Shown: positions 1-6,106 of the stretch, piece by piece
Layout: each line of letters opens with the position of its first letter
Position numbering within the stretch: position 1 is the first letter of the stretch
Assembly (NCBI GenBank): GCA_005889025.1
Contig: VBCZ01000057.1
Span: forward strand, 1,519-10,503
DNA: 8,985 nt
DNA from: Betaproteobacteria bacterium
Lineage (GTDB): Bacteria > Pseudomonadota > Gammaproteobacteria > Burkholderiales > Casimicrobiaceae
Direction: 5' to 3'
The notes under the pieces: model-generated
What the model saw: only the letters and a program-made list of their open reading frames with translations
Database searches by the model: none
Told to the model about the DNA's origin: nothing
Program-made: the position numbers and the translations under genes

Positions 1-107
1 AAATCCTCCGGACCGGTATTGCAGCACCCGTCGCGATAGAAACCGGTGCGCGGCGTGGTCGAGCACGGTGCGAGCGGCCCGCCGAGAACATTCTTTTCGT
101 CATTCAT
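1..107 (-). CDS. DUF2237 family protein, N-terminal fragment (runs off window start)
   Basis: Translating the minus strand from the ATG at 107 gives 35 residues before the window edge. They start MNDEKNVLGG and contain a 'PCSTTPRTGFYRDGCCNTGP' stretch. This Cys-rich N-terminus (LG-x-x-L-x-PCS, then TGF-x-RDGCCNTGPED) is the hallmark I know from DUF2237 proteins, a small (about 120 aa) bacterial family of unknown function. Three cysteines (one in PCS, a pair in GCCN) are visible. The ATG lies 52 bp downstream of the esterase stop on the same strand, so the two could be co-transcribed. No strong Shine-Dalgarno is seen; a GGAGCGGG stretch lies further upstream than usual. The rest of the gene is outside the window. 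Family assignment is confident; function is unknown. Confidence 0.85.
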   Translation of the reverse strand, partial: MNDEKNVLGGPLAPCSTTPRTGFYRDGCCNTGPED

Positions 108-159
108 GAGCCGTTGGGTCCCGCTCCGCTGTCGCTCGACGATGCCGTTTTCGCGTGCA

Positions 160-1287
160 TCATGGCCGCAGCGCTCGGTACAGGAATGGAAGGCTCACAT
201 CCATTCGGTAGTCGATATCGGAATGGTTGTCATCGAACTCTTCGTAAGTGTGCGCGATGCCCGCGAGCGAAAGCCGCATGGAAAGGATTCGCGTTCCATA
301 ATGGATGTGGTATTGGTCGCGCCAGCCGCAATCGATGTAGATCCCGCGCAGGGTCTTCAGATGGCCCTTGTATCGGTCGACGAGATGGATCGGGTCGTGG
401 TCGAGCCAGCGCTTCCAGCGCTTTTCGATGAGCTCACCCGTCTCGAGGTTGAACGGCAAGTGGAAGCCGAGCGGCGCGTGCCGGTCGGCATCGTATGTCG
501 CCGCCATGCAGATGTTCATGATCGCGTGTCCCTCCGCGTGCGAGAGCTTTTCCTTGCCCCATACGTGATCGAGAAAGCGGCGCACGCGGCCATCGTCGAG
601 CCCATCGTCGAGGCCTTTGCGCCGGCTCTCGCGCAGCGCGTCGAATTTGCCGGACTTGCGCTTCACCTTGCGGAACTTGGTGAGCTCGTCGAGCGTGTTC
701 GGCCAGTCGTGCCAGTAGACGAAATCGAAGTACGAGTCTCCGGAGTGATCGGCGATGGCGCCCCAGTACTGCGCGTATTTCATTCCATGGACGATTGCGC
801 CGTATCCACCGGACGATTTTCCGAAGCATCCGCGATGCTCGCGGCTGCCTAGTGTACGGAACTCGCGGTCGACAAATGGGATGATCTCGCGCGTGAGATA
901 GTCGGCGTAGTTGCCGATCGCGGACGAGTTGATGTACTGATTGCCTCCCAGCGCAGTGAAGCAGTCGGGGAAAACAACAATGGCCGGCCCCATTTTCTTG
1001 TCGTGGATAAGACGTGCCACACGCTCGGGAACGTTGTCGGCGAAAGGCCTCCAGTTGGCATGGGCGAGCCCGGATCCCGTAAACCCGACAAGGTCGTACA
1101 AGACCGGGAAGCGCCTGCCGCTGCCGCGGACTCCGCGCATGGACGATCCGTCCTCGTATTGCGGCGGCAGCCAAACCCCCAGCTTGCGGACGTGGGGATC
1201 GCCCAGCGGATTGTTCTTGAGGATGCGGGACGTATGCTCGAGAACGACCAGCGTCCCTTCCGGGCCCTTGGGGCGTTTGAGCGCCAT
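160..1287 (-). CDS. Alpha/beta-hydrolase esterase (esterase D / enterochelin-esterase-like)
   Basis: A 375-residue protein of the PF00756-type esterase fold. Seen in the sequence: an N-terminal beta-rich part with a GVWLPPQY strand (about 37-44), a FPVLYDLVGFTG segment (about 60-71), the nucleophile elbow G156-K-S158-S-G160-G, and a C-terminal FDDNHSDIDYR with H355 as the likely catalytic histidine. D319 or D324 in IDCGWRD is the likely acid. Between nucleophile and acid lies a long charged, Lys/Arg-rich insertion (about 190-310) that is probably a lid or cap. No signal peptide is evident, so it is probably cytoplasmic. An upstream in-frame ATG at 1353 exists, but I chose 1287: a GAGAG ribosome site lies 5 nt before it, and the extra 22 residues do not look like family sequence. 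Substrate unknown; siderophore esterase, S-formylglutathione-hydrolase-like or polysaccharide esterase roles are all possible. DUF2237 follows downstream. Confidence 0.85.
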   Translation of the reverse strand: MALKRPKGPEGTLVVLEHTSRILKNNPLGDPHVRKLGVWLPPQYEDGSSMRGVRGSGRRFPVLYDLVGFTGSGLAHANWRPFADNVPERVARLIHDKKMGPAIVVFPDCFTALGGNQYINSSAIGNYADYLTREIIPFVDREFRTLGSREHRGCFGKSSGGYGAIVHGMKYAQYWGAIADHSGDSYFDFVYWHDWPNTLDELTKFRKVKRKSGKFDALRESRRKGLDDGLDDGRVRRFLDHVWGKEKLSHAEGHAIMNICMAATYDADRHAPLGFHLPFNLETGELIEKRWKRWLDHDPIHLVDRYKGHLKTLRGIYIDCGWRDQYHIHYGTRILSMRLSLAGIAHTYEEFDDNHSDIDYRMDVSLPFLYRALRP

Positions 1288-1292
1288 GGAAT

Positions 1293-1297
1293 CTCTC
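1293..1297 (-). promoter_or_regulatory. Shine-Dalgarno deciding the esterase start
   Basis: GAGAG on the minus strand sits 5 nt before the ATG at 1287. This supports that start over the longer alternative at 1353. Confidence 0.55.
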
Positions 1298-1356
1298 GCT
1301 TGAAAAAATGCCTGAGAGTGTAGCGCGCGATTGGCCGATCGAATACAGACCAAAAC

Positions 1357-1385
1357 TTGAAAGCCCGCGGTGCGGTCGCTAGGAT
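1357..1385 (+). promoter_or_regulatory. Putative sigma70 promoter for the small secreted protein gene
   Basis: TTGAAA (1357-1362; 5/6 match to the -35 consensus) and TAGGAT (1380-1385; 4/6 match to -10) are separated by exactly 17 bp. Transcription would begin near 1392, leaving a leader of about 50 nt before the ATG at 1443. It lies in the 155-bp divergent region between the esterase and this gene. On the minus strand only a weak -10-like TACACT without a good -35 was found for the esterase. Prediction from consensus only. Confidence 0.45.
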
Positions 1386-1430
1386 GGATCGTTCGAAGGT
1401 GGCGCTGTTATCAAAAGGCCGTCCGATACC

Positions 1431-1437
1431 GAGGAGG
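1431..1437 (+). promoter_or_regulatory. Strong Shine-Dalgarno of the small secreted protein gene
   Basis: GAGGAGG, a near-perfect anti-16S match, lies 5 nt before the ATG at 1443. It is the main evidence that this short gene is real rather than a shadow of the overlapping minus-strand frames. Confidence 0.8.
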
Positions 1438-1442
1438 AATTC

Positions 1443-1838
1443 ATGACCGATGTTGCGCGTTTGCTTCGCGTTCTGGCAGCGATGCTGTTCGCGGCAGCGC
1501 TCATGCGCCCGGGCATAGGCCATGCCGGACGCCCCACGATGAACGAGTGCTTCGAGGCATCCGACTTCATCCGAAACGCCGCGCTGGCGCGAGACGCAGG
1601 CGTGCATTCCGAAGTCTTTCTGGGCCAAATGGAGGAGGACTTTGCCGCCATGGGCGGGTTTCCGGCCGACCTGCGCTGGTTCGTGCACGACATCGACGAT
1701 GAAGCCTTCCTGCTCGCTGAAGCAAGCGCCGTATTCAAACGGCCGACCACCGCGGAGGCACATCGGTCAGACTTTCTGCAGGCGTGCCTGGAGCGAATGG
1801 CGGCGCCCCGAGCGCCTAACGCTCCAGAATCGCAGTAA
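1443..1838 (+). CDS. Small secreted protein of unknown function
   Basis: 131 residues. The N-terminus is a classical signal peptide: Arg at 6 and 9, a hydrophobic core (about 7-20), and an AXA-like site after GIGHA (residue 28). The mature part of about 100 residues is acidic, probably helical and has only two cysteines, C36 (NECFEAS) and C115 (LQACLER), which could form one disulfide after export to the periplasm. I recognise no family. The perfect Shine-Dalgarno and upstream TTGAAA-17-TAGGAT promoter support expression. Its 3' end overlaps the 3' end of the convergent thiolase pseudogene by 23 bp. The long minus-strand frames across this stretch lack any family resemblance and are treated as shadows. 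Real gene likely; function not assignable. Confidence 0.75.
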   Translation: MTDVARLLRVLAAMLFAAALMRPGIGHAGRPTMNECFEASDFIRNAALARDAGVHSEVFLGQMEEDFAAMGGFPADLRWFVHDIDDEAFLLAEASAVFKRPTTAEAHRSDFLQACLERMAAPRAPNAPESQ

Positions 1839-3026
1839 CGCCCATCCCTCCCGCGGTGCATATCGAAATCAGACCGCGCCCCGCGCCGCGCAACTCGAGC
1901 TGCCTTGCAAGCGCGCCCACAATCCGCGTGCCCGTCGCCGCAAACGGGTGGCCCAGCGCGACGCTGCCGCCTTTGGGATTGAGCCGCGAGCGATCGATCG
2001 TGCCGAGAGGCGCGCTCAACCCAAGCTTGTCGCGGCAATACTCCGCAGATTGCCATGCCGCGAGCGTGCACAGGACTTGCGCCGCGAACGCTTCGTGAAT
2101 TTCGTAGACGTCAAAATCCTGCAGCGTTATCCCGGCACGATCGACCATCCGCGGCACCGCGTAGGTCGGCGCCATCAGCAGACCTTCGCGCGGGCCGGCC
2201 ATCCCTGCGTAATCGACCGCGGCGACCGCCCATTCGCTCAAGTACGCCTGGATCGGAAGGTCTCTTGAGCGGGCCCAGGCTTCCGACGCCAGCAGCACGC
2301 AAGAGGCCCCATCGGTCAGCGGCGTGCTGTTTCCCGCAGTCAGCGTGCCGGTCGCGCTCCGATCGTAGACCGGCTTGAGCGTGGCAAGTTTCTGCGGGCT
2401 GGCGCGGCAGTGGCGTTGACATGACTTTGGTACGCGAGCGCATCCTGTTCGGCACGGCCGATCTTCCACTCCTTGGCCATGAGCTCGCAATGTTCGCCCA
2501 TCGACAGGCCCGTTCTCGGTTCGACGACCGCTGGCACGGAAGGCTTGAAGTCGCGCGGCCGCAACCTAAGCCACGGTGAGATGCGCTCACCGAGCGAGCG
2601 CGCACGCGCGCTTTGGAGCACGGCGGCGTTGAGAGCACGTCCGTAGACGACGGGAACGTCGCTGGCCGTATCCACACCACCCGCTGCGCCTGCGTCGATC
2701 TCACCGAGCGCGATGCGTTGAGCGATCTGGATCGTCGTCGTGAGGCTGGTCCCGCACGCGCGGGCCACATCGTACGCCGGCGTGTGTGGGTGCAATCCCG
2801 CGCCGAGCGTGGCTTCGCGCGTTAGATTCCAATCGCGGGAATGCTTGATGACGGCGCCCGCGGCGACCTCGCCGAGCTTCTGGCCCCGCAAAGCGAACTT
2901 GTCGACCAGCGCCTTGAGCGCGGCGGTGAGCATGTCCGAATTGCCGACCGATGCGTACGCGGTATTGCTGCGTGCGAAGGGAATGCGCGCACTGCCGACG
3001 ATGGCGACGCGACGAGGAGAGTCCAA
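1816..3026 (-). pseudogene. FadI-like thiolase (acetyl-CoA acyltransferase), broken by an internal frameshifting deletion
   Basis: Two minus-strand frames together encode one thiolase. The N-terminal frame (TTG start at 3026 to about 2403) has the RRVAIVGSARIPFARS opening, VIKHSRDWNLTRE, and the nucleophile C91 in ARACGTSL. The C-terminal frame (about 2400-1816) has LATLKPVYD, GTLTAGNSTPLTDGA, EIHEAFAAQVL, GHPFAATG and the final catalytic Cys in CTAGGMG. At about 2401-2403 the reading moves by a net -1 base. Compared with the roughly 430-residue family, about 25-30 residues (the GFxDDxVxPF...RxDT stretch before LATLKP) are absent. A deletion of roughly 80-90 bp with length 3n+1 fits. An intact enzyme would catalyse thiolytic cleavage or condensation of acyl-CoA in beta-oxidation or PHB routes. 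As read, translation leaves the thiolase frame before the second half of the active site, so the product should be inactive. No ATG or GTG is available in frame upstream; TTG is the only start, with a poor ribosome site. An assembly error is the alternative. Confidence 0.85.
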
Positions 3027-3109
3027 GGGTGTCTTTGACGCAGGCGGAACAGCGAGTTGGAATTATCGCACGCGTGTGGATCGGCAAACTTGGTCGCGGC
3101 CGCGTGGGT

Positions 3110-3628
3110 TTACGCCTGTGAGCAAGCAACCGGAATGAGCCCGCTTTGTACGAATCCGTGATTCCGGCTTATTGTGAAGGGTTCGCTCGAGCCGGAAATC
3201 TGCGCCGACGCCATCAGCGCCAGGGTCAAAGGGGTTGTCGCAGCGGCGAATACGGTGAAGATGACGAGGCTCGCGGCGACCGGCCGGCCCAACGTATCGA
3301 ACTGCCGTGACATGAGATAGACGTTGGCGCCCACGGGCAGCGACGCAGCATGACGATGGCCTGTGTCTCCAGCGGTGGCAGGACAAGCGCCCTTGCTCAT
3401 CAGCCGGAAAAGCAGGGTAGGGATCACCGGCCGGGCGGCTTCGAGGGGCGCGCAAAAAGGCTGGGCCGGAACGCCTATGCCGGATGCATGGCCACAGAAA
3501 ACACGAACCGCGACAGTGCATCGGCAGACCGCTTGGGGGGACGCGCCCCAGCGGCTGAGCGAATAGTCCGGCAACACCAGTAGAAAAAGGGGCGCGGTCA
3601 GAGCGTCAATATGTCCGAACGCGTGCAT
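3110..3628 (-). pseudogene. AEC (auxin efflux carrier) family transporter relic
   Basis: Fragments of an AEC-type inner-membrane permease occur in order on the minus strand but in changing frames. First comes MHAFGHIDALTAPLFLLVL to SLSRWG (3628-3545). Next is RSADALSRFVFSVAMHPA in another frame (about 3530-3474), then PTLLFRLMSKG back in the first frame (3421-3389). LPPLETQAIVM follows in the second frame (3381-3349), and finally ASLPVGANVYLMSRQFDTL and the last membrane helix (3346-3212) in the first frame, ending at the TAA at 3110. The GANVYLMSRQ motif and the following hydrophobic helix are typical of the AEC C-terminus. Family members have about 300-320 residues; most of the middle, about 170 residues or more between LMSKG and LPPLETQ, is missing. 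At least four frame changes and a large deletion make this a dead gene. Probable original role: efflux or uptake of small organic acids, by analogy only. Confidence 0.8.
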
Positions 3629-3773
3629 GACGCCGCCGTGGGAAGGGTGCATTCCAATGGCGCGTCGAGAGCGTGTCTCGCGGCGGGACTTTTCTCGACA
3701 TCCCGTTGTCTTAAGCACCGTCGAGGCAGCAATAAGCGCGCAATCGGGATCTTTGACGCGCCGAGGGGTCCTT

Positions 3774-3778
3774 GGGAG
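3774..3778 (+). promoter_or_regulatory. Shine-Dalgarno deciding the di-iron protein start
   Basis: GGGAG followed by AAGAAGA lies 7 nt before the ATG at 3786. It supports starting there rather than at the in-frame ATG at 3627, which would add 53 low-complexity Arg/Ser-rich residues. Confidence 0.6.
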
Positions 3779-3785
3779 AAGAAGA

Positions 3786-4655
3786 ATGATGATACCGGAA
3801 ACCACCCGTCCGCCGGCGCGGGTCCCGGCGCCCGCGGAAGTGCCATCGCGCGGAGTCTGGAGCCTTGCCGACATCGATTACGCGGCGATAGACCGACCGC
3901 TCGTCGCAGGGGATACCACGCTGTTCCAGATCGTTGCGCTGGCGTCGTTCATCGAAACAGGGTCCGATCTTTACGCGCAAAATCTCGTCGCGTACTTCGA
4001 CGACGACGCTGAAGTTGCCCAGTGGCTTGCACAATCATGGGAGCACGAGGAGGTTCAGCACGGGGCAGCGCTGCGCGCCTATGTCGAGCGCGCATGGCCC
4101 GACTTCGAATGGCGGCGCGCTTTCGATGCCTTTTTCGATGAATATTCGCAGACCTGCACGGTTCCGGATCTCGAGCCTGCGCGTGCGCTGGAGTTGGCCG
4201 CGCGCTGCGTGGTTGAAATGGGAACCGCGACGCTGTACAGCGCGCTCCATGCGTATGCGCGCGAGCCGGTGCTGAAGGATCTGGCCGGACGCATTTACGC
4301 CGATGAAGTCCGGCATTACAAGCACTTCTATCGCTATTTCCGGCGCTATCAGGCACGCGAGCGCCACGGGCGCTGGCGCGTTGGACGCACGCTCGGGAAG
4401 CGTTTATTCGCGACGCGCAACGATGACGGCCTTTGCGCATACCGGAACCTGTGGCGAGCCACGCATCCCGGAGAGCATTCGGGGGCAGACGACGCCTATC
4501 GCGCGTTCGTCAATCGAATGGGCACGCTTGCGCATAGCTATGCTCCGCGCGAACTTCCCATCGATATGCTGTTACGGCCGCTGCAATTACCGCCGGTGCT
4601 GTCGCGCGGCGCCAGAAGCGTCGCGGGTGCGATGTATCACTGGTGGCTGCGCTAA
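3786..4655 (+). CDS. Ferritin-like di-iron protein (acyl-ACP-desaturase-like helical bundle)
   Basis: 289 residues, mostly alpha-helical and soluble, without signal peptide or membrane helix. The ligand set of a four-helix-bundle di-iron oxygenase or desaturase is complete: E57 (ASFIETGSD), E89-x-x-H92 (HEEVQH), E144 (VVEMGTATLYSAL) and E174-x-x-H177 (ADEVRHYKHF). The spacings (32, 55, 30) resemble soluble stearoyl-ACP desaturase (E105, E143xxH146, E196, E229xxH232). The C-terminal third (about 185-289) is basic and ends in a Trp-rich MYHWWLR tail. The family suggests O2-dependent oxidation or desaturation of a lipid or acyl substrate, or a ferritin-like role, but the substrate cannot be read from sequence. 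A second ATG follows immediately (3789). It diverges from the AEC relic and converges on folE with a 65-bp gap; no clear terminator is seen there. Confidence 0.8.
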   Translation: MMIPETTRPPARVPAPAEVPSRGVWSLADIDYAAIDRPLVAGDTTLFQIVALASFIETGSDLYAQNLVAYFDDDAEVAQWLAQSWEHEEVQHGAALRAYVERAWPDFEWRRAFDAFFDEYSQTCTVPDLEPARALELAARCVVEMGTATLYSALHAYAREPVLKDLAGRIYADEVRHYKHFYRYFRRYQARERHGRWRVGRTLGKRLFATRNDDGLCAYRNLWRATHPGEHSGADDAYRAFVNRMGTLAHSYAPRELPIDMLLRPLQLPPVLSRGARSVAGAMYHWWLR

Positions 4656-4720
4656 CACTCGGGCCCGCTTATTGGGTTCGAGCACGAGAATGCGCGGCGC
4701 CGTGCGGCCGGTTTCCTCAT

Positions 4721-5293
4721 CTACACCGGCCGGCTCCCGATCAGTGCGAGGAATTCCTCGCGCGTCGCGGTCGACTCGCGAAATGTTCCGAGGACCGACG
4801 ACGTGATCATCACCGAATTCTGTTTTTCCACGCCGCGCATCATCATGCACAGATGCCGAGCCTCGATCATCACGCCGACACCCTTGGCATCGACCGAGGT
4901 CATGATTTCCTGTGATATCTGCTCGGTGAGCCGTTCCTGAAGCTGCAGGCGCCGCGCGTACATGTCCACGAGCCGCGCGAGCTTCGACACGCCGAACACC
5001 CGTCCGCTCGGAATATACCCGACGTGACAGCGTCCGAAAAAAGGCAGCATATGATGCTCGCACAGACTGTAAACCTCGATGTTCTTGACGATTACCATGC
5101 TGTTGGTCGCCTGCGTAAAAACCGCGTCGTTGATCAGGCGCTGGGCATCGGTCCGATAACCGGAAGTGAGAAATTCGTACGCCGCGGCGACTCGATGCGG
5201 AGTCTTGACCAGCCCTTCGCGTTGCGGATCTTCGCCGATTTCAACGATAATCTGGCGCACGAGCGCTTCGATCCTGGCGGTGTCGACCTTCAT
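4721..5293 (-). CDS. folE: GTP cyclohydrolase I
   Basis: 190 residues, a typical bacterial FolE length. The enzyme converts GTP to 7,8-dihydroneopterin triphosphate, the first step of tetrahydrofolate synthesis; it acts in the cytoplasm as a homodecamer (family knowledge). Visible signatures: DPQREGLVKTPHRVAAAYEF (22-41), the zinc site C78-E-H80-H81 in YSLCEHHMLPFFG and C149 in ARHLCMMMRG, plus GVSKLARLV and QERLTEQI. All three zinc ligands (C78, H81, C149) are present, so this is a zinc-type FolE. The ATG at 5293 has an AAGGAA ribosome site 9 nt upstream (5303-5308). The gene diverges from the dienelactone hydrolase gene across 113 bp. Nothing unusual in the coding sequence apart from a chance perfect 16-bp palindrome near its 3' end. 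Confidence 0.97.
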   Translation of the reverse strand: MKVDTARIEALVRQIIVEIGEDPQREGLVKTPHRVAAAYEFLTSGYRTDAQRLINDAVFTQATNSMVIVKNIEVYSLCEHHMLPFFGRCHVGYIPSGRVFGVSKLARLVDMYARRLQLQERLTEQISQEIMTSVDAKGVGVMIEARHLCMMMRGVEKQNSVMITSSVLGTFRESTATREEFLALIGSRPV

Positions 5294-5302
5294 GGATGGA
5301 AA

Positions 5303-5308
5303 TTCCTT
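5303..5308 (-). promoter_or_regulatory. Shine-Dalgarno of folE
   Basis: AAGGAA on the minus strand, 9 nt before the folE ATG. Confidence 0.55.
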
Positions 5309-5321
5309 GGGATGATTTTTC

Positions 5322-5376
5322 GGCGCCGGTGTGATTATCCCATGCGTCGGACGCGCCGGCGCCTGGATGTCATAAT
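5322..5376. promoter_or_regulatory. Divergent promoter region of folE and the dienelactone hydrolase gene, with GC-rich inverted repeat
   Basis: Two good -10-like hexamers point in opposite directions: GATAAT on the minus strand (5334-5339, toward folE; leader about 33 nt) and CATAAT on the plus strand (5371-5376, toward the hydrolase; leader about 24 nt). Each matches 5/6 of the consensus, but neither has a recognisable -35. Between and around them an exact 8-bp inverted repeat, GGCGCCGG (5322-5329) and CCGGCGCC (5356-5363), frames the folE -10. This could be an operator or a hairpin, or chance in GC-rich DNA. Confidence 0.3.
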
Positions 5377-5406
5377 GCGTCGAGTCTTCAGCGGAGGATT
5401 AGCCGA

Positions 5407-6075
5407 ATGGGAGTCATGATCGAGCTTATCGCATCGGATGGATTCCGGCTGTCTGCGTATCGGGCAAGTGCGAAAGGCAAAGCGCGCGGCGGTCTCGTCG
5501 TCGCGCAGGAAATCTTCGGCGTCAACAGTCATATCACAAGCGTATGCGACGCCTACGCCGAAGACGGCTACGACGCGATCGCGCCCGCGCTGTTCGACCG
5601 CTATGAGCGAGGCGTGGACATCGGCTACACGCCCGCGGAGATCGCCAAGGGGCGCGAGCTGAAGGCCAAGGTGACATTGGACGCCGCATTAGCGGATGTC
5701 GCGGCGGCGCGCGATGCGCTCGCAAGCTCGGGCAAAGTGGGCATCGTGGGCTATTGCTGGGGCGGCTATATCGCCTGGATGAGCGCGTCGCGCGTGTCCG
5801 GTCTTGCCTGCGCTGTCTCGTACTACGGCGGCGGGATCACCGATGCTGTCGGCGAGACGCCTCGATGCCCGGTGCTCGCGCATTTCGGCGAGCGCGACTC
5901 GGTGATTCCGATCGCTGCCGTCAAGCAGTTCGCCGCGGCGCACCCCGAGGCGGAGATTCATGTCTATCCCGCCGACCACGGCTTCAACTGCGATCAGCGT
6001 GGCTCGTATGACCCGTCGTCCGCCAGGCTCGCGCGGGAACGCTCCCTGCAATTCCTTCGCAAGCACATCGGCTAA
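5407..6075 (+). CDS. Dienelactone hydrolase family protein
   Basis: 222 residues, an alpha/beta-hydrolase of the DLH family. Catalytic residues are visible: nucleophile C117 in GYCWGG, E35 in VAQEIFGVN (the Glu that holds the Cys in its resting state in characterised DLH), D164 in GERDSVIP and H191 in ADHGFNC. The set matches the Cys-Asp-His triad plus Glu of Pseudomonas DLH (E36, C123, D171, H202). Characterised members open dienelactone to maleylacetate in chlorocatechol degradation, but most genomic homologues without a catechol cluster have unknown substrates. Here there is no aromatic degradation gene nearby, so I give only the family. No signal peptide: cytoplasmic. GGAGG (5393-5397) lies 9 nt before the ATG at 5407; the in-frame ATG at 5416 is a less likely start. 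It converges on the secreted-protein gene with a 31-bp gap. Confidence 0.9.
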   Translation: MGVMIELIASDGFRLSAYRASAKGKARGGLVVAQEIFGVNSHITSVCDAYAEDGYDAIAPALFDRYERGVDIGYTPAEIAKGRELKAKVTLDAALADVAAARDALASSGKVGIVGYCWGGYIAWMSASRVSGLACAVSYYGGGITDAVGETPRCPVLAHFGERDSVIPIAAVKQFAAAHPEAEIHVYPADHGFNCDQRGSYDPSSARLARERSLQFLRKHIG

Positions 6076-6106
6076 GAACTGGGCTTCCTTAAACTGCACC
6101 GACGCA

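Noticed and set aside
46..852. Long plus-strand open frame of 268 codons
   Set aside because: Antisense to the esterase, which has catalytic motifs and a ribosome site; the frame is open because of GC-rich codon use and resembles no family.
1288..1353. Upstream extension of the esterase to an ATG at 1353
   Set aside because: The ATG at 1287 has a better ribosome site and the extra residues look unrelated to the family.
849..2071. Long minus-strand frames (849-1763 and 1379-2071) crossing the esterase start, the small secreted gene and the thiolase end
   Set aside because: They cut across recognised genes and have no family motifs; the plus-strand gene at 1443 has promoter, ribosome site and signal peptide.
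3627..3785. Upstream extension of the di-iron protein to an ATG at 3627
   Set aside because: Arg/Ser-rich sequence overlapping the AEC relic start; the ATG at 3786 has a clear Shine-Dalgarno.
4706..4731. GGCCGG / CCGGCC stem with 14-nt loop at the folE stop as a terminator
   Set aside because: Only 6 bp, no T-tract on either strand, and it overlaps the coding end of folE.
4746..4761. Perfect 16-bp palindrome GCGAGGAATTCCTCGC
   Set aside because: It lies inside folE and is explained by the codons for Arg-Glu-Glu-Phe-Leu; probably chance.
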